This document shows, one piece after another, positions 1 through 12,100 of a stretch of DNA of 64,000 nucleotides (the stretch's first letter is position 1; each line of letters opens with the position of its first letter). The stretch is from Edaphochlamys debaryana (Eukaryota; Chlorophyta; Chlorophyceae; Chlamydomonadales), in contig JAEHOE010000155.1 of NCBI GenBank assembly GCA_016858145.1, forward strand, positions 124,001-188,000, given 5' to 3'. A program made the translations under genes and the position numbers. Below the pieces are notes generated by a model. The model was not told where the DNA came from, did not search any database, and saw only the letters and a program-made list of their open reading frames with translations.

Positions 1-617
1 CAGCATACATATCGATGTATGTTTCATAACCTACCACCACATAAACTACATAAACTCAGCAGATCTGGCAAACCTACCTCCCATGGCCCCTCCTGCCGGG
101 CTGCACAGAATCCCGCGCCTGATAACCTTGCACCAGTGCTGTCGGGAAAATCGCTCACGGACAGGAAGAGAAACGACCGGCATATGCACCTGTCGCCGCG
201 AGCGCAAGGGCTGACTTCGTACACGTCAGACCTCAGCACTGCACCCAGCAAGTGATGGTGGGGCGCGCGGGTCAGGTTGACGCAATTTGAGGGGAGTGCA
301 CGCACGCACGCACGCAACCTCCCCTACCCTGGCATAATGACGCAGCCATGAATTCGTCGTATGATGTTTTCCACATGTTGATAGAAGTTGGAGCGACGAG
401 CCCACACCTCGCAGTACACGCATTGTCAAAGGTGCATACCTGGGTGTGAAATAAAGGCCGCACTGCACGGGTCAGTGGTCATATCTAAGTGCTGGCTCTG
501 AACCCTCACTTGCTGCTGGTAGGTGTTGATGTACCGGTAAGCATGGCCACTTCATTCCGTGTTGGCACCGCCGGCATGACGCTAGCCCAGCTAAAGCTAC
601 TGAAGCTACTAGCGCCA
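1..617. other. intergenic, nothing recognised
   Basis: No open frame here has coding character or a recognisable motif. A short cacg-type microsatellite lies near 300-315. The left edge of the window may cut an unseen gene. Confidence 0.5.
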
Positions 618-1058
618 TCAGGGATAGATGAATCCTGGCAACGCCGATGCCTGCACGATGCATACCTCTGTGCCGCCCGGCTCCCCAATGGACAGGTAGG
701 GCTGGGTCGCTGGTGGGAGTGGGGGCAGAGGCGGCTGCGGAGGCGGTGGCGGGGGCGAAGGCGGTTGTGGAGGGGGCGACGGAGCCCAAGGCGGCTGGGG
801 AGGCGGCCTAGGAGGTCTTGGACTAGGTGGGCTTGGGAATGGCGGGCGAGGGCTGGGTGGACCAGGGGATGGCGGGCGAGGGCTGGGTGGAGATGGCGGC
901 AGTGGGCGAGGGCTTGGTGGAGATGGCGGCAGTGGGCGAGGGCTGGGTGGAGACGGGGGACGCGGGCGAGGGCTGGGTTGCGGGCGTGGGCTTGGGGGCC
1001 AAGGTGATGGGCGAGGTGGCGTAGGCGAGGGCGGCCTCGGCTGCCCTACAGCATGCAA
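618..1058 (-). CDS. Pro-rich (hydroxyproline-rich-type) open fragment
   Basis: This minus-strand frame of about 146 codons is mostly PPSPRPLPPSP-type repeats, then PPPPPQPPLPPLPP, then a short non-repetitive tail with Cys. Such Pro/Ser tracts are typical of volvocine wall and matrix glycoproteins (pherophorin and VSP families). The DNA is built from near-perfect repeats of about 33 bp between roughly 835 and 990. I see no signal peptide, no flanking globular domain and no convincing exons on either side. It may be one exon of a larger gene, a relic, or a simple repeat that happens to be open. The start and end given are those of the open frame only. Confidence 0.35.
   Translation of the reverse strand: MHAVGQPRPPSPTPPRPSPWPPSPRPQPSPRPRPPSPPSPRPLPPSPPSPRPLPPSPPSPRPPSPGPPSPRPPFPSPPSPRPPRPPPQPPWAPSPPPQPPSPPPPPPQPPLPPLPPATQPYLSIGEPGGTEVCIVQASALPGFIYP
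835..990. repeat. 33-bp-type minisatellite inside the Pro-rich fragment
   Basis: The plus strand shows about four to five near-copies of a unit containing GGCGAGGGCTGGGTGGA. On the minus strand this reads as an 11-residue Pro/Ser unit. The copies differ by point changes and small indels. Confidence 0.6.
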
Positions 1059-4000
1059 GGAGCGGTGGGGAGGGGCGGGGGATCGTCAGCAACAATAGAT
1101 AGACAACGGGGCGTAGTAGTGCCGCGGTGACTGGCGTCGCATGATGTTGGCCGACGCAGAATGCCTGTGCCTAGCTATGAACGGGGGACCCTTCCGCCGC
1201 AAGGCTTCCAGGTTAAAAATCGCTAGAGGGGCGGGGGGGGCGGGGGGGGGGGGGGCGAGGGACAGAAGATGAAATAGCTAGGGCTACCCTACGTCACCTC
1301 TACCCCGGGTTACCCCCGGGTCAGGCAGCAGGGTTACCCAACGGACCGGGTTGGGTGGAGGTGCCCCCCAGAATACCCAGTCTGGGTAACCCATCCGACC
1401 CCATAACCCCGGGGCCTCGACTAGGGGGTCAAGTAGGTGCGGGGGGGGGTAGTCCAGGTGCCTTACCTTACGGCCGGGAACGGGTAACCCCCTCCCTAAT
1501 GCGCGTACGTGTCCCACCCAACGCGGCCCCGACAGCCGACAGCCAGGGAGCTAGGGATGCGCTCCGGAGCGCTCGTGGCCCATGACACCGCCAGGAAGCA
1601 CAGATCAGGTTGTCGGGTTGATGTTTAGTGTCGGGAGCGCTCGAGTTGCAGAAGGCCGACATGCGTGGCTGAGCTTGCATGCATATGGAGCACGCACTGG
1701 ACTCTTCCCAGCACTGCGACTTTTGCGCATGCTTTGAACTTGCCTTCTGTGCTTATCACCCAGCAGGCGAAGAGAACGAGAAGGACCAAGGAGCGGCGGG
1801 GCGGAGCGATGTGCCACATGCCGCACCGTGAATGAAACTGACGCATAGGTTTATGTGTCGCCGCTATCTATTGTTGAGTGACTATTTCAGCTTCTTGGAA
1901 AGCTTCGCGGCGCCTTCATAGGGAACCAAGTTACTTATATGAAGTCAAGAAGTACGCACGAAGCTGCTGCAGCAGCAGCCGGTGAGCAACGTATGCATCT
2001 ATCTATGAATGTTGATGCAAGCAGTTCCCAAATTGGGTGACCCGCCGAACATCGCACCGCGCGCCTGATTGTGCCCGACGCCTGAAGGCGCCTGACGCAC
2101 ATGATCGCACGCAGCAGTTGCAGAATGAATACACATGAATGCAGGAGACTCTGCCTCAGCTACCAAGAATGGAGCATCGCCGGGCGACCCGGCGACCCGG
2201 GTCGGACGGTGTCGAACAATGTACAGACGTACGGGACCGAGGGCCAGCCGTGTCTTGGGCGATAACCCCTCGCGGATGGCCCTGCCCATACTGCAACGCA
2301 TAACCGCACGCAGAAGTTGCAACCAGGACGGAGCATCACCGTGTCGGGTCCGACCCCGCCCGCCTTTTCCTCCTCTCGCTCCCCCACGCACGGTCCCCTT
2401 TCCCTACGCCCCGTTGTCTGTATTAACCCCGTTCCCTCGTGTTCCCCTGTAGCTCGCTTCCCGGTTTCACCCCCCAAGCCGTTTACGTGTGTATTAGACC
2501 GGGGGCTAGGACCGCACTGCCATTCTGCCATTCTTGTTACATCCTGCTGTATGTGCTGAGGGGCCCACTGCATCTAGGCCCCCGGGGCCCCCGGGCCCCC
2601 GCGGGCCGCGGTCCCCAACGGAAGAGGAGACACGCACCAGACCCAGCCCATGCGCCTGACTAGAGCAGCGGCTAGCATCATCGACCACTCCCAACAGGGC
2701 GGGCGGGCGGGAGCGCGTGCTGAACAACCAAACAATATATATATATATAAGCAATAGTATCTCTCACGCGCAGTAAGGTCCGCCCGGGGCGTACGGGTCC
2801 CCATGCCGTGGCACACGCGGGGACCAAACCCCGGCCGGCCCGGCGGCCGAAGTTACCCCCGCATTAACCCGGCTACCGCTGCGCTAGGCCTGCAAGAGTG
2901 CGTACGGATGCAGTACAGTGCACGGGAGCATCGATCTACCAACAAGCACGGGGGGCGGGGCGAAACCCACGGACACCATGCCCCAAAACCCCTGGCCGGA
3001 CCGCCCCGCCCGCCCCCGACCGACGACCGACCGACCCGTGCAGTATACGACACTGTCGTACATGCAAGGCCTTACCGTACACCCACTTCCATGCGTGCTC
3101 TGTAAATGGGCGCACACACCATGCTCCGCTGCCCAAGTTGGCCGGGAGCAATTGACCATGTATGCCATGGACCCCAACCCACTCGATGATCGTCAGCTCG
3201 GCACTGAGGGGCACCGTTGCCACGCCGATATGTCCCGACCTACCCCGGACACTTCTTTAGTCCTCATCTATCCCTCTACTTCCTACTGTTTGTGGTGCGG
3301 GGGCAGGTTGGGGCTTAAGATGCTGGGCTCTTTTACTCTCCTCATCAAGCCCCTACACACCTTGTTCGTCTCTCCTTACTGATGATAGCTAGTGCCCCGT
3401 AACCCGGCTCACCACCCACACCACGCTCCCCGGGCTCCCGCGTTGATGCACTGGTTTGTCTTTTACACGAGGGGGACGAGGGGGGGCAGGGGGTGTTAGG
3501 GAAAGAGGGACTCAAAGGGGGTTGGGGGATGGCGCTGGTTGGCCTTCTCCATGAGGCAAATGGTGTTGATCGATCCTGAATAGTGGTCCTCCCGGCTCCC
3601 GGCTCCCGCCTAAGCCCCTCTCGCTCCTGCAACCCTCACCGCACCCCCACCCCCCTCCCAGCTGTAGCCCAAGCACACGGCCTCTACTGGTCTGATGGTA
3701 TCACCCCACGACCGCCCCACGACCACCTGAGCTCCGTCCGGCAGCTGCTCGGGGCGCCACGGGTCCCTCCAGGGGGTGAACAAAGGAAGGGGCGGGGGGA
3801 GGGGAGGAAGAATGGGATGGTTGCAGCAGGAACCGCCTCCAAGCAAAAGGGGAGGAATTGAGCGAGAGTCACGCCACGTTGCGGGGGCTGGGACCGTAGA
3901 ACCCCCCTTATCACTCTACCGCCGTGTCTTAGATCATGGTCAATAAATGCCAGGACGCCTGGGGGCTCCTGCACAGCCAATCTACCAACGGTGGCTCGCA

Positions 4001-5022
4001 GAAAGGAGTGATCCGCCGGTACTGTATCCCAAACCCGGATTCTCCAAGACCTCGCTTGCTGCTTGCACCTGCTGTGCACGGATCTGGCCCATCACGCTAT
4101 CGAGCCTCCCTAGGCGCGCCAGACCATTGCGGAGCGCTGATGGTAGTGCCTCATAGCCCTCTCGTACCCACAGTCCATCTTGTGTATCCTCTTTGAACCC
4201 ACCTGAGCACTCGCTAGGGAGGTAGGGGTTTGGGGGGAACAGAGGGGGCCGATGCTGGAGGGGATGAGGGCGAGCCTGACCGTTTCCCATGCGTTCAGGA
4301 AAGTTGTAGGGGACAAAGCAGCTCTACAGCGGGGTAGGGTGGTTGTGAGAGGTAGGAGTACAGGGCAGCGTGGCCAGACCTACATGTGCAGCGCTCCGGG
4401 GCGGGCTGCAGCGCGGGTTGGGAGAGCGGAGCGCCACATACAACCCTGCCGGCGGGCCCGCAACCCCCTGGTCGCTAGGGTGGTACCACCCTGGACTGCG
4501 AACCCGTGCCACGCCCCCCAAGCGCGTCTGCTCCACCCACTGTACGTGTCGGTGCTCTCCAGGTGGCTGAACGCCGCCCGGAAGCACGCGATGACTTCCT
4601 CGTCGCTCCGACCATCCGGCTTCCCGTCTTCATCCTCGTCAGGCCACCCGCCATCGACCTCCACAACTGCTACACAAGTCATCGCGGACACTTGTAGGGC
4701 CAGCGCCGCGCGCCTGTCGTTGTCGATGTGTGTGCGTGTTTGTTGCCGTCTTCAGTTTTTTGCTAGCTTTTAGTCGTCTCTAGCACAAGTAAGGTCACAC
4801 AGCATTACCACTCGTGTGCAGCGCTTGGCAAACCGCCCAGTTTGCTGCATCGCGTGGCCACTCCCTCAATCCCGCGAGCGTCGAGCTTCCGCCTTACTAA
4901 ACCTATAATATACACAGCACCAATTAATTGCCATCTCAAGGGAGTCTTGACGGAGCACGCGGAGCTGTCGGCCAGACCAGTCCATCTCAAATGTAGCGCC
5001 TTCGCGACCACGTCCTAGCACT
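1059..5022. other. intergenic, low-complexity
   Basis: No gene recognised. The stretch contains a long G-rich run (about 1218-1258), a cluster of small palindromes built on GGGTTACCC/CCCGGGG near 1300-1430, and an (AT)n microsatellite at about 2737-2750. The final few hundred bases before 5023 are presumably the promoter of the ARL16-like gene. Confidence 0.5.
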
Positions 5023-5049
5023 GTGCATAGCTTTAAAGGATCGCCCATT

Positions 5050-7089
5050 ATGAGCGGAGGGCCGTCGAAGAACGGCGGCATGTGCTGCGGGGGCAACCTG
5101 CCCGCGAATTCGCCGACGGGCGACGCGGATGACTTCCTGCTGATAGGCCTTCAGGTGAGGGTTTGGGGGGCAGGGGTGGGAGGAGAGGGTGAGGGGCGGG
5201 CTGGGGGAGAGAAGGAGCCCTGGGCAGGCCATGCCCGGGCCGCATCGCACGACCATCCCTGCCGTCCCAATGCCCCTTGACCCGCCAACAGGGCAGCGGC
5301 AAGACGCTCCTCGGGCAACGGCTAAGAAGTGAGCACAGGGCTCGTGGTAATGCCTAGTTCGCGCCCCGGGGCAGGCCTCTGCTGTGCTCCTCACAGCTCC
5401 TCGCCCGTGCCCACGCCCCCCTCACCTGGTGCGCAACTCCCTCCCTGACGTCCCTGTACAGCACAACAGGCCACACCGCCTATTCCCCTCTCCCTCCGCC
5501 CCCCCCCCCCAGCCGTGTACGGCCGCTGCCCTGGGCCGCCCTTCCGTGTGGTCACCACGGAGACGCACGGCTGCCAGGACTTCAGAGTGCCCACGGCCCG
5601 GGGCTGCCCCGTCAGGGACGTCAAGATACGGTGGGGGGAAGGGGAGTTGGGGGTAGGGGGTTTACTGCGGTAGGGCTCGAGGGTTGGAGGGCTGCCCCTT
5701 GAAGTACATCAAGGTAAGATGGACGTGTGCTGGAGCCTGTTTGCCCCACGCCCCCTGAGCTACATCCACCACCCTCACCCCTCGCTCCCCCCCCCAGGGA
5801 GTGCGGGGGCTCCATGCAGCCGCTGTGGCGCAACTGGTGGGTGCCCGGGGGGGGGGGCTTTGGGGAGGGAGGCGGTGGCCCTTTGGGGCGGATGAGGGTG
5901 GGGTGGGGCAGGGGAAGGCGCACTTACCATGAGGTGGCTTGCAGCTTGTAGGCGGCTGGTATGGCGAAGCGGAGTCGGGTTTGGCGCAAGGACAGGCGTC
6001 ATTGTGGGCACCTGAGCCATGCAGGACGCCCGCCTCTCTCTCTGCGGAGGATCCCGAGGCCATCAGCCTGGGGTAGCGGCGGAGGGTCAGGCGCGGGTGC
6101 ATGCAGGGGGTAGGGCGGCACCTAGGTCCTAGATCCTGGAACCTGCTGGGTCCGTGTGGAGCCCGCCGCGGCAGCATGTGTGAGGGCCCAGACCTCAAGC
6201 CAGTCCGGGCCGGGCCCAGAGCGCTGCTGGGGGCACCGGGGCACAGCTGGGTGCAGGGGCGCACCAGCGGGAGGGGCGTCCATTAAGCACCCAGCACCAG
6301 CGCTATGCCTGCCCTCCCCATCGTCATGCCTTTGCGACAGATCCCTTTTGCAGCCCCTCCCCACCTACCCCTTGCTCCCTTGGCCCCCCCCTCCCCCCCT
6401 GTCAGGTACTCCCGGCCCATCCGGGGGGTGGTCTTCGCTCTGGACGCCAGCGACGCAGCGGCGCTGGCGGGGGCGGCCGTGGAGCTGTACGAGGTACTGC
6501 AGGTGGGACGCGGCAAGGCGCAAAGGCAAGGGTGGGGGTCAGCAGGAGGTAGGAGAACAAACTGACCGCATGCCGTCGGCCGTTGGTTGTTGACCGTTGG
6601 CCGTTGGGTCTGGAGTACCGTAACCGCTGACGGCGCTGAGCAGGCCGCGCCGCTAGGGGCCAGGGTCCCGTTCTGGGGGCTTGAGTACTCAGCGAGCACG
6701 CTTGCCCTGAAACCATATCACTTCCTCCCCCCCCTTCCAGCGCCCCGACCTGTCCCCCAAGCCCGTGTGCCTGGTGCTGACTAAGGCCGACCTGCCCGTC
6801 ACCCTGTCGAGGGCGGAGCTGGACCTGACCCTGGGGCTGGCGGAGCTGGAGGTGGGGGAGGGGGGGGGAAGGGGGCGGGCGCAATAACCGTGTCACTTAC
6901 ACACTCCACACTCCACCCCACCCACCCCAGCGCCTCTACCCCGGACGCCTGCGTGTGGCCGAGCTCTCCTCCGTGCTGCCCCCCGAGGAGTGCCCGGCGC
7001 TGGGGGCACTGGTGGACTGGATGGCGGGGGTCAAGGCCAGGGACCTGGGGCTGGAGGGCCGGGACGCGGCCGGGAGACAAAAGAGGTAG
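5050..7089 (+). CDS. ARL16-like small GTPase
   Basis: Seven exons join in phase: 5050-5154, 5292-5328, 5513-5630, 5798-5836, 6406-6502, 6741-6851 and 6931-7089, giving 221 residues. The P-loop is GLQGSGKT (residues 33-40). The switch-II equivalent is RECGGSMQPLWRNWY, which lacks the usual DxxGQ and matches the distinctive ARL16 form. It is followed by GVVFALDAS and VLTKADLP, where the usual NKxD has become TKAD (146-149). The length is normal for an ARF-like GTPase. ARL16 is a divergent member linked in animals to Golgi-cilium traffic, so a flagellar role in this alga is inference. There is no N-terminal Gly for myristoylation, but there is an MCCGG patch that could be acylated. An in-frame upstream ATG at 5023 would add nine residues; I chose 5050 arbitrarily. 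Confidence 0.85.
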
Positions 7090-9157
7090 ACGGCACTTGA
7101 AAGGCTGCGTCAGAGCCTTGGGGGGGTTTGTGGGGACAAGCTGGCTCTGCCGCACGGGACCTGCAGCCGGGGGGGCCTTCTTAAACCTTGCCGAATCGAC
7201 TAACTGACTATCCGTGCCTGCGTCGGCTCCGAGACAGGGGACCTGGCTGTTGCGGCCGGCAGAGGTCTGGGGCTTCTGATGGTGAGCTGTGGCTCGGACG
7301 TGGGTGCTGCCGCATGAGGTATGGGTGCTCGACAGGAAGGCAGGATAGGCGGGGGATGCAGTAAGGTTCGAGGCGAAGAGGCCTGGTACAGGAGGCCCAG
7401 GCTGGAGAGGGTGCGGTGGAATCTTCATCGGCCGCATGGGCCGCACCCCTGGTGGGTGCGGTCACCCCTGGGACCGCCCGTGCATGATGAGTGCACGCGG
7501 CGGCTGTGCAATGACGCCAAGTCAGGGCGGGAGCAGGGGTCATAACGCGAGGGCTTTGGGGCACAGCGGGGCGCGCTACTGCTGGTGCCGCAGATGCCAC
7601 GCACAGCCGTGCAGTGCAGTAGGTTGCTGTCGTGCTGACCCCATGGGAGTCATGGCGATGGCGATGCAGAAAATTCGGGGGTTGCAAGAGCACTAGTTGC
7701 GAGAGCAATGGTCGGTTGGCTTCGTTGTATGTTGTATGTATGTACGGCGCCGTGAGGCTGGCTTGGAGCTGTGTGGCTGCGGGGAGGCGGCCTGAAGCTG
7801 GGGGTACAGCCGGAGGTACGGTCTGCCAGCCCTGCACCTACCTGACCGTGTGAGCATGCGGCTGACACGGGCTGATGCGCTTGCGTCCTCTTGCACCCTG
7901 CTGTTGCTAGGCGCATCAGCACCTTGGCTGCGCTGCGGCGACAAGCACGGAGTACCTGTGCTTGCTGCTATGACCCGGCGTCGCACTGAGCTACTTTCGG
8001 CTGACGAGCCTCGGCTGGCGGGTCGCGCGACGGGCCGGGGCGGAGGGGGCGGGCGTGGGTGCGCCGGGGGCCAGGCCGAAACGCGCGTGCCCGTAACGGC
8101 ACGACAGGTCGTCGCTTTCCATCCACCGGCATCGCGGCGCACTCGCGTATGGAGGCTTGGCGTAAGCCGCCTGCGCGAAGGTACCTCAGCTGGCACACGA
8201 ACCTGCTGATGCCGAGATGGTCGTTTGCAAGCCACTCGCTGTCGCCGACGACGCATTCTTGCATGCTAGGGCAGGAGGACAGGGAAAGGGTCGACGATGG
8301 TGAGAAGGGAGTAATCGTTCCGTGAGGCGGGCGGGTGGTTGGGGTACCGTCTTTGGTACCGGCAGCCGGCCCGACGCAGCCCGCATAGGCTGCAATGGGC
8401 TGGCCAAACGCCCGCCGACATTTCATAACGCCAAACGCACTTTGCTAGCATCTAGACGCGGGCAAGCAAACAATCGCTTCCTGCAGGCCTCCGCTACGTC
8501 GCGCTGCAACGCCGACAGTCGTCCAACAGAACAACGTCTCAAACATACTCATATGCGCAATACCGATCTCTGCTGTACAACTGTGGTAGTTCTGTGAGGG
8601 GTGGAGCGGCGCGACCGACCTCGACGTGCCGGTGAGAACACATCGGGCTCGGCCAGCCCAGGCTGCCAGCGTTTTAAGGCCGCGCATGGCTTCGGACGCA
8701 AGGGAAACGTAGCAGGATTTGATTTAAATGAATGCTTGCGCTCGGGATGGCTCAGCGTGCTGTCGCATGCCTTGGTTCCCCGTGCCGACTCGGGCCGATG
8801 ACGTCGCGTCGAGGTCGCGAAGGTGCTATATGGATATCACATCAATCTCTGAGTTGTTAGGATGCCTCTAGGATGCCTCCGCTCTCCCGTCAGAGCGCTC
8901 GGATGGCCATCCACCTTACGGTACCGCGGCCGGGCCGACGGTGGGCGCCTGCCCAATTCGTTTCGCGCTATGTGTCTCGCAGGCTGCTGTGACGCGGCGG
9001 GTGTGTCGGGCCCAGCGTACGCAACCTACAGGCCTTGCTGTCTGCGGACTCTGCCGGAAGCCACTTCCCGCCATCGCTCGCCCCGGCACCCAGCGAAGCC
9101 TGGCCAAGGCGCGAGCTGCTTCAGCCCCTTCAAAGCTACCTAGCTGAAACGGCCACC
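7090..9157. other. intergenic between the ARL16-like gene and oxidase A
   Basis: It should hold the 3' UTR of the GTPase and the promoter and 5' UTR of oxidase A. None of the open frames here shows domain-like sequence or splice-consistent continuation. I see nothing further. Confidence 0.5.
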
Positions 9158-12100
9158 ATGAACTGCCATCGGCAACGAAGTGGTTGCTCGGCAGCAAGGG
9201 GGCCTGTGGCGATGCTAGTGCTGGTATGCGCCCTGGCAAGCGGAGCGCTCGCACGGCGGGAGCTGCTGCAAGGCAATAGCAACAAGAAGCCGCCCCCGAG
9301 CCCCCCGCCAGCACCTCCAGGGCCTCCGGGGCCCCCCCAGTCGCCCCCCTACAATGCCTCTGCTGACGGTGGGGACGGGAAGTGTGTGGGAAGGGATGCC
9401 CTCGGGCAGGGGCACCCTGTGCGTTCGGTCGGGTTCCGTCACCGGGTTGGGCCGAGGGGCGCTTCTGGCCGCCGTGGGACACAACTCCAGGCGTGGCTGT
9501 ACGGTACCAATGACTCATCAGAAGCTCTCCATGACCCTCCTCTGCTCGTGCTGCTGCCGTACCGCGCCTTGTGCGCCCGCAGCCCTCGGCCCTAGCGCTT
9601 GCCCCGTGCTGCCTGGCCCGCCCCACCTCTTCCCCAAGCATGGCCCCCTCTGACCCTTCACAGCCCTCACCCTCCTCGCCTTCTTCCCCCCGGGCCCTCC
9701 TTCATCCCTCCCCCCGCCCCCCCCCCCTCGCCCCCCCACAGACCAGCCGGACAACGGCCAGCGCACCGAGGAGGGCGTGCGCTTCCCCCTGGACCCCCCC
9801 AAGGGGCAGCCGCAGTTCTACGGCGAGTGGGAGCTGGTGAGAGCTCAAGGGGGGGAAGGGGGGCAGGGGGGGAGCAGGAGGGGGGAGGGGACGGGGGAGA
9901 GGGGGAGCTGGTGGGTGCAGGGGGGGTCGGGGAAGGGGCGGTGAAGGGGCGGGGCAGTGGAGAGGGGGAGCTGGCGAGCGACGGGGCAGGGGCACGCTGG
10001 GGTAAGCTGTTGACACAGTGACCGCCGCTAGTTGTGAGGCAGTTGCAAGAGTGAGAATCTGGTTAGCGCGGGTCTCGGGCCGAGTGCAGGATGAGCTGGT
10101 GGGCTCCGGGGCAAGGGCAGGAGCCAGAGGTACGCTTCGTTGGGTGCGTGCGCTTAGGCGGGGAAGCTGGGGCGCTCAGGGGCCGGGGGGCCGGGGGGCA
10201 GGCGCATGGCGAGCCCGGTGGCTCGGTTGGAGGGCAGGGTAAGGGCCAGGGCCTTGGTGGGGATGGCTGCAAGGATCGTTCAGTCAGGAGCCACTCTTCT
10301 GGACTTCGGCTGCATCCGCCCATCCTCCCATGTCTTGAACCCTTGTCATCCCCCTCGCCGCCCTTGTCTCACCCATCCCCTCCTCCAACCGCAGAGAGCG
10401 GTGGGAAACGTCGTGGCCATCCACCTCTCACACGTGAGCTGACAAAGGGCCGGAGGGAATACGAACAGGGTCGTGCGCGGGTTGCATGCTGGCTCTCGGC
10501 GGAGCAGGGAGGCAGCGGGGGAATTTGCAGCCGCGGTCTGGGTGAGGAAACGGGCCATCACCCTTCCACCCCCGCAACCCGGCCCGTCCTCCACCCCGCC
10601 CCTTCCTTCCTCCAGTCTCGCCAACCCGCCCCTCTCCCTCCACCCCTCCATCCCCCCTCCCTCTCCCACCCACCCACCCCCCCAGGTCCCCGGCACCGAC
10701 AAGTACTTCTTCATGGAGCGCCCCTCGGGCCGCCACCCGGACGGCGGCAACAGCCTGGCAGGGTACTACGACAACGCGGTTAACAAGTTCACCAACATCT
10801 ATTACAGCGACAACATCTTTTGTGCGGGTCAGACGGTAACGCAGGTGAGGGGAGACGGGGCATCTGTACCGGGCGGTGACGAGAAGGGACGGGGCACCCA
10901 AGCGGGCGGCATGCCCTCCCCAACAGGGGGCTGGGGACAAAGCGAGTCTTAGCCCCTCCTCCTTTCCTCAACGCCCGCCCCTCACCACCTGTACGACAGG
11001 ATGGCCACGTGTTTGTGGTGGGCGGCCACATCCCCAAGGCGGGCTTCGGAGACGGCCTGAAAGGCGTCCGCATCTTCTCCCGCCGGCAGCTCAACTTCAA
11101 GCGCATCGCCAACATGACCCACCCCCGCTGGTACCCCACCACCACCCTGCTGCCGGACGGCCGCATCACGATCATGGGCGGATCCGTACTGCCTGGATCC
11201 GGAACCGGCAAGAATCCGTTCTACGAGATCTGGGATCCGCGTGACCCCACCAACCTAAGCCAGCTGCCCCAGTCCCCCGGCCTTATCGCCAAGACCAACG
11301 ATATCTACTACCCAAACAACGTAAGATATTTGATCAAAGGGACATCTTTCCAGGGATTGCTCCCCGTAGAAACAAAGGCGCAGGATTATTCTTGCGTAAC
11401 CGTTGAGTCCACCCCTTGCCCCCCCGCCCTTGTTCCTCAAGCACAGTACGTGCTGCCCACGGGACACTTGCTCGTATTCTGCAACCGGTACGGCGAGGTC
11501 ATGGATCCGTACACCGGCGAGGTCAAGAGCACGGTAGGTGCAAGCGGCGGTTGGCAACCAAGCGTGGGCGGCGAACGGACGGGACGGGCGGACCGGGCGT
11601 GGTGTGCCGCGTGGATCCCCCCCTTCTCTTGGGAACCTCACGCATTCTTGTGCTCGCTACATGTGTGTATCACCCCCAGCTGCCCTCTTGGAGCGGTGTG
11701 GCGAAAGGCGTGTTCACGGAGTACCCCTTCACGGGGACCAGCACGCTCATGGGTCTGTACCCCCACAAGAACTACAAGGTGGGGGGTGAGGGGTGAGGGG
11801 TGGGGGGTTGGTGGGGGGTGTGTGTGGCGGGGGGTGGGGTGGGGTGGGGGGGTGGCGGGGGATGTGGGGGTGGGGGGGGGGGTGGGGCGTGGTGGTTGGA
11901 GCGGGGGGGTTGGGGGGTGGAGAAGGGGGGAAAGGCGAGGAGCGCGGGGGAAGCTGACACCATCCCACGGGCGGTGAACCAAGAACCCATGCGGGGAGGC
12001 ACGCACCGTGCCGCCGGAAGGCCCCGACCGCCCTCCATCCTCTGCCCGAACCGTCACAAATCGGCTCACCGCCACCTCTCTTGCCTGCTGAGCTCGTCTG

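Noticed and set aside
1218..1258. Possible telomere or replication feature in the G-rich run
   Set aside because: The sequence is irregular poly-G with C and does not show the algal telomere repeat.
2737..2750. AT-rich site as a TATA box or matrix attachment site
   Set aside because: It is a simple (AT)n microsatellite with no gene start nearby.
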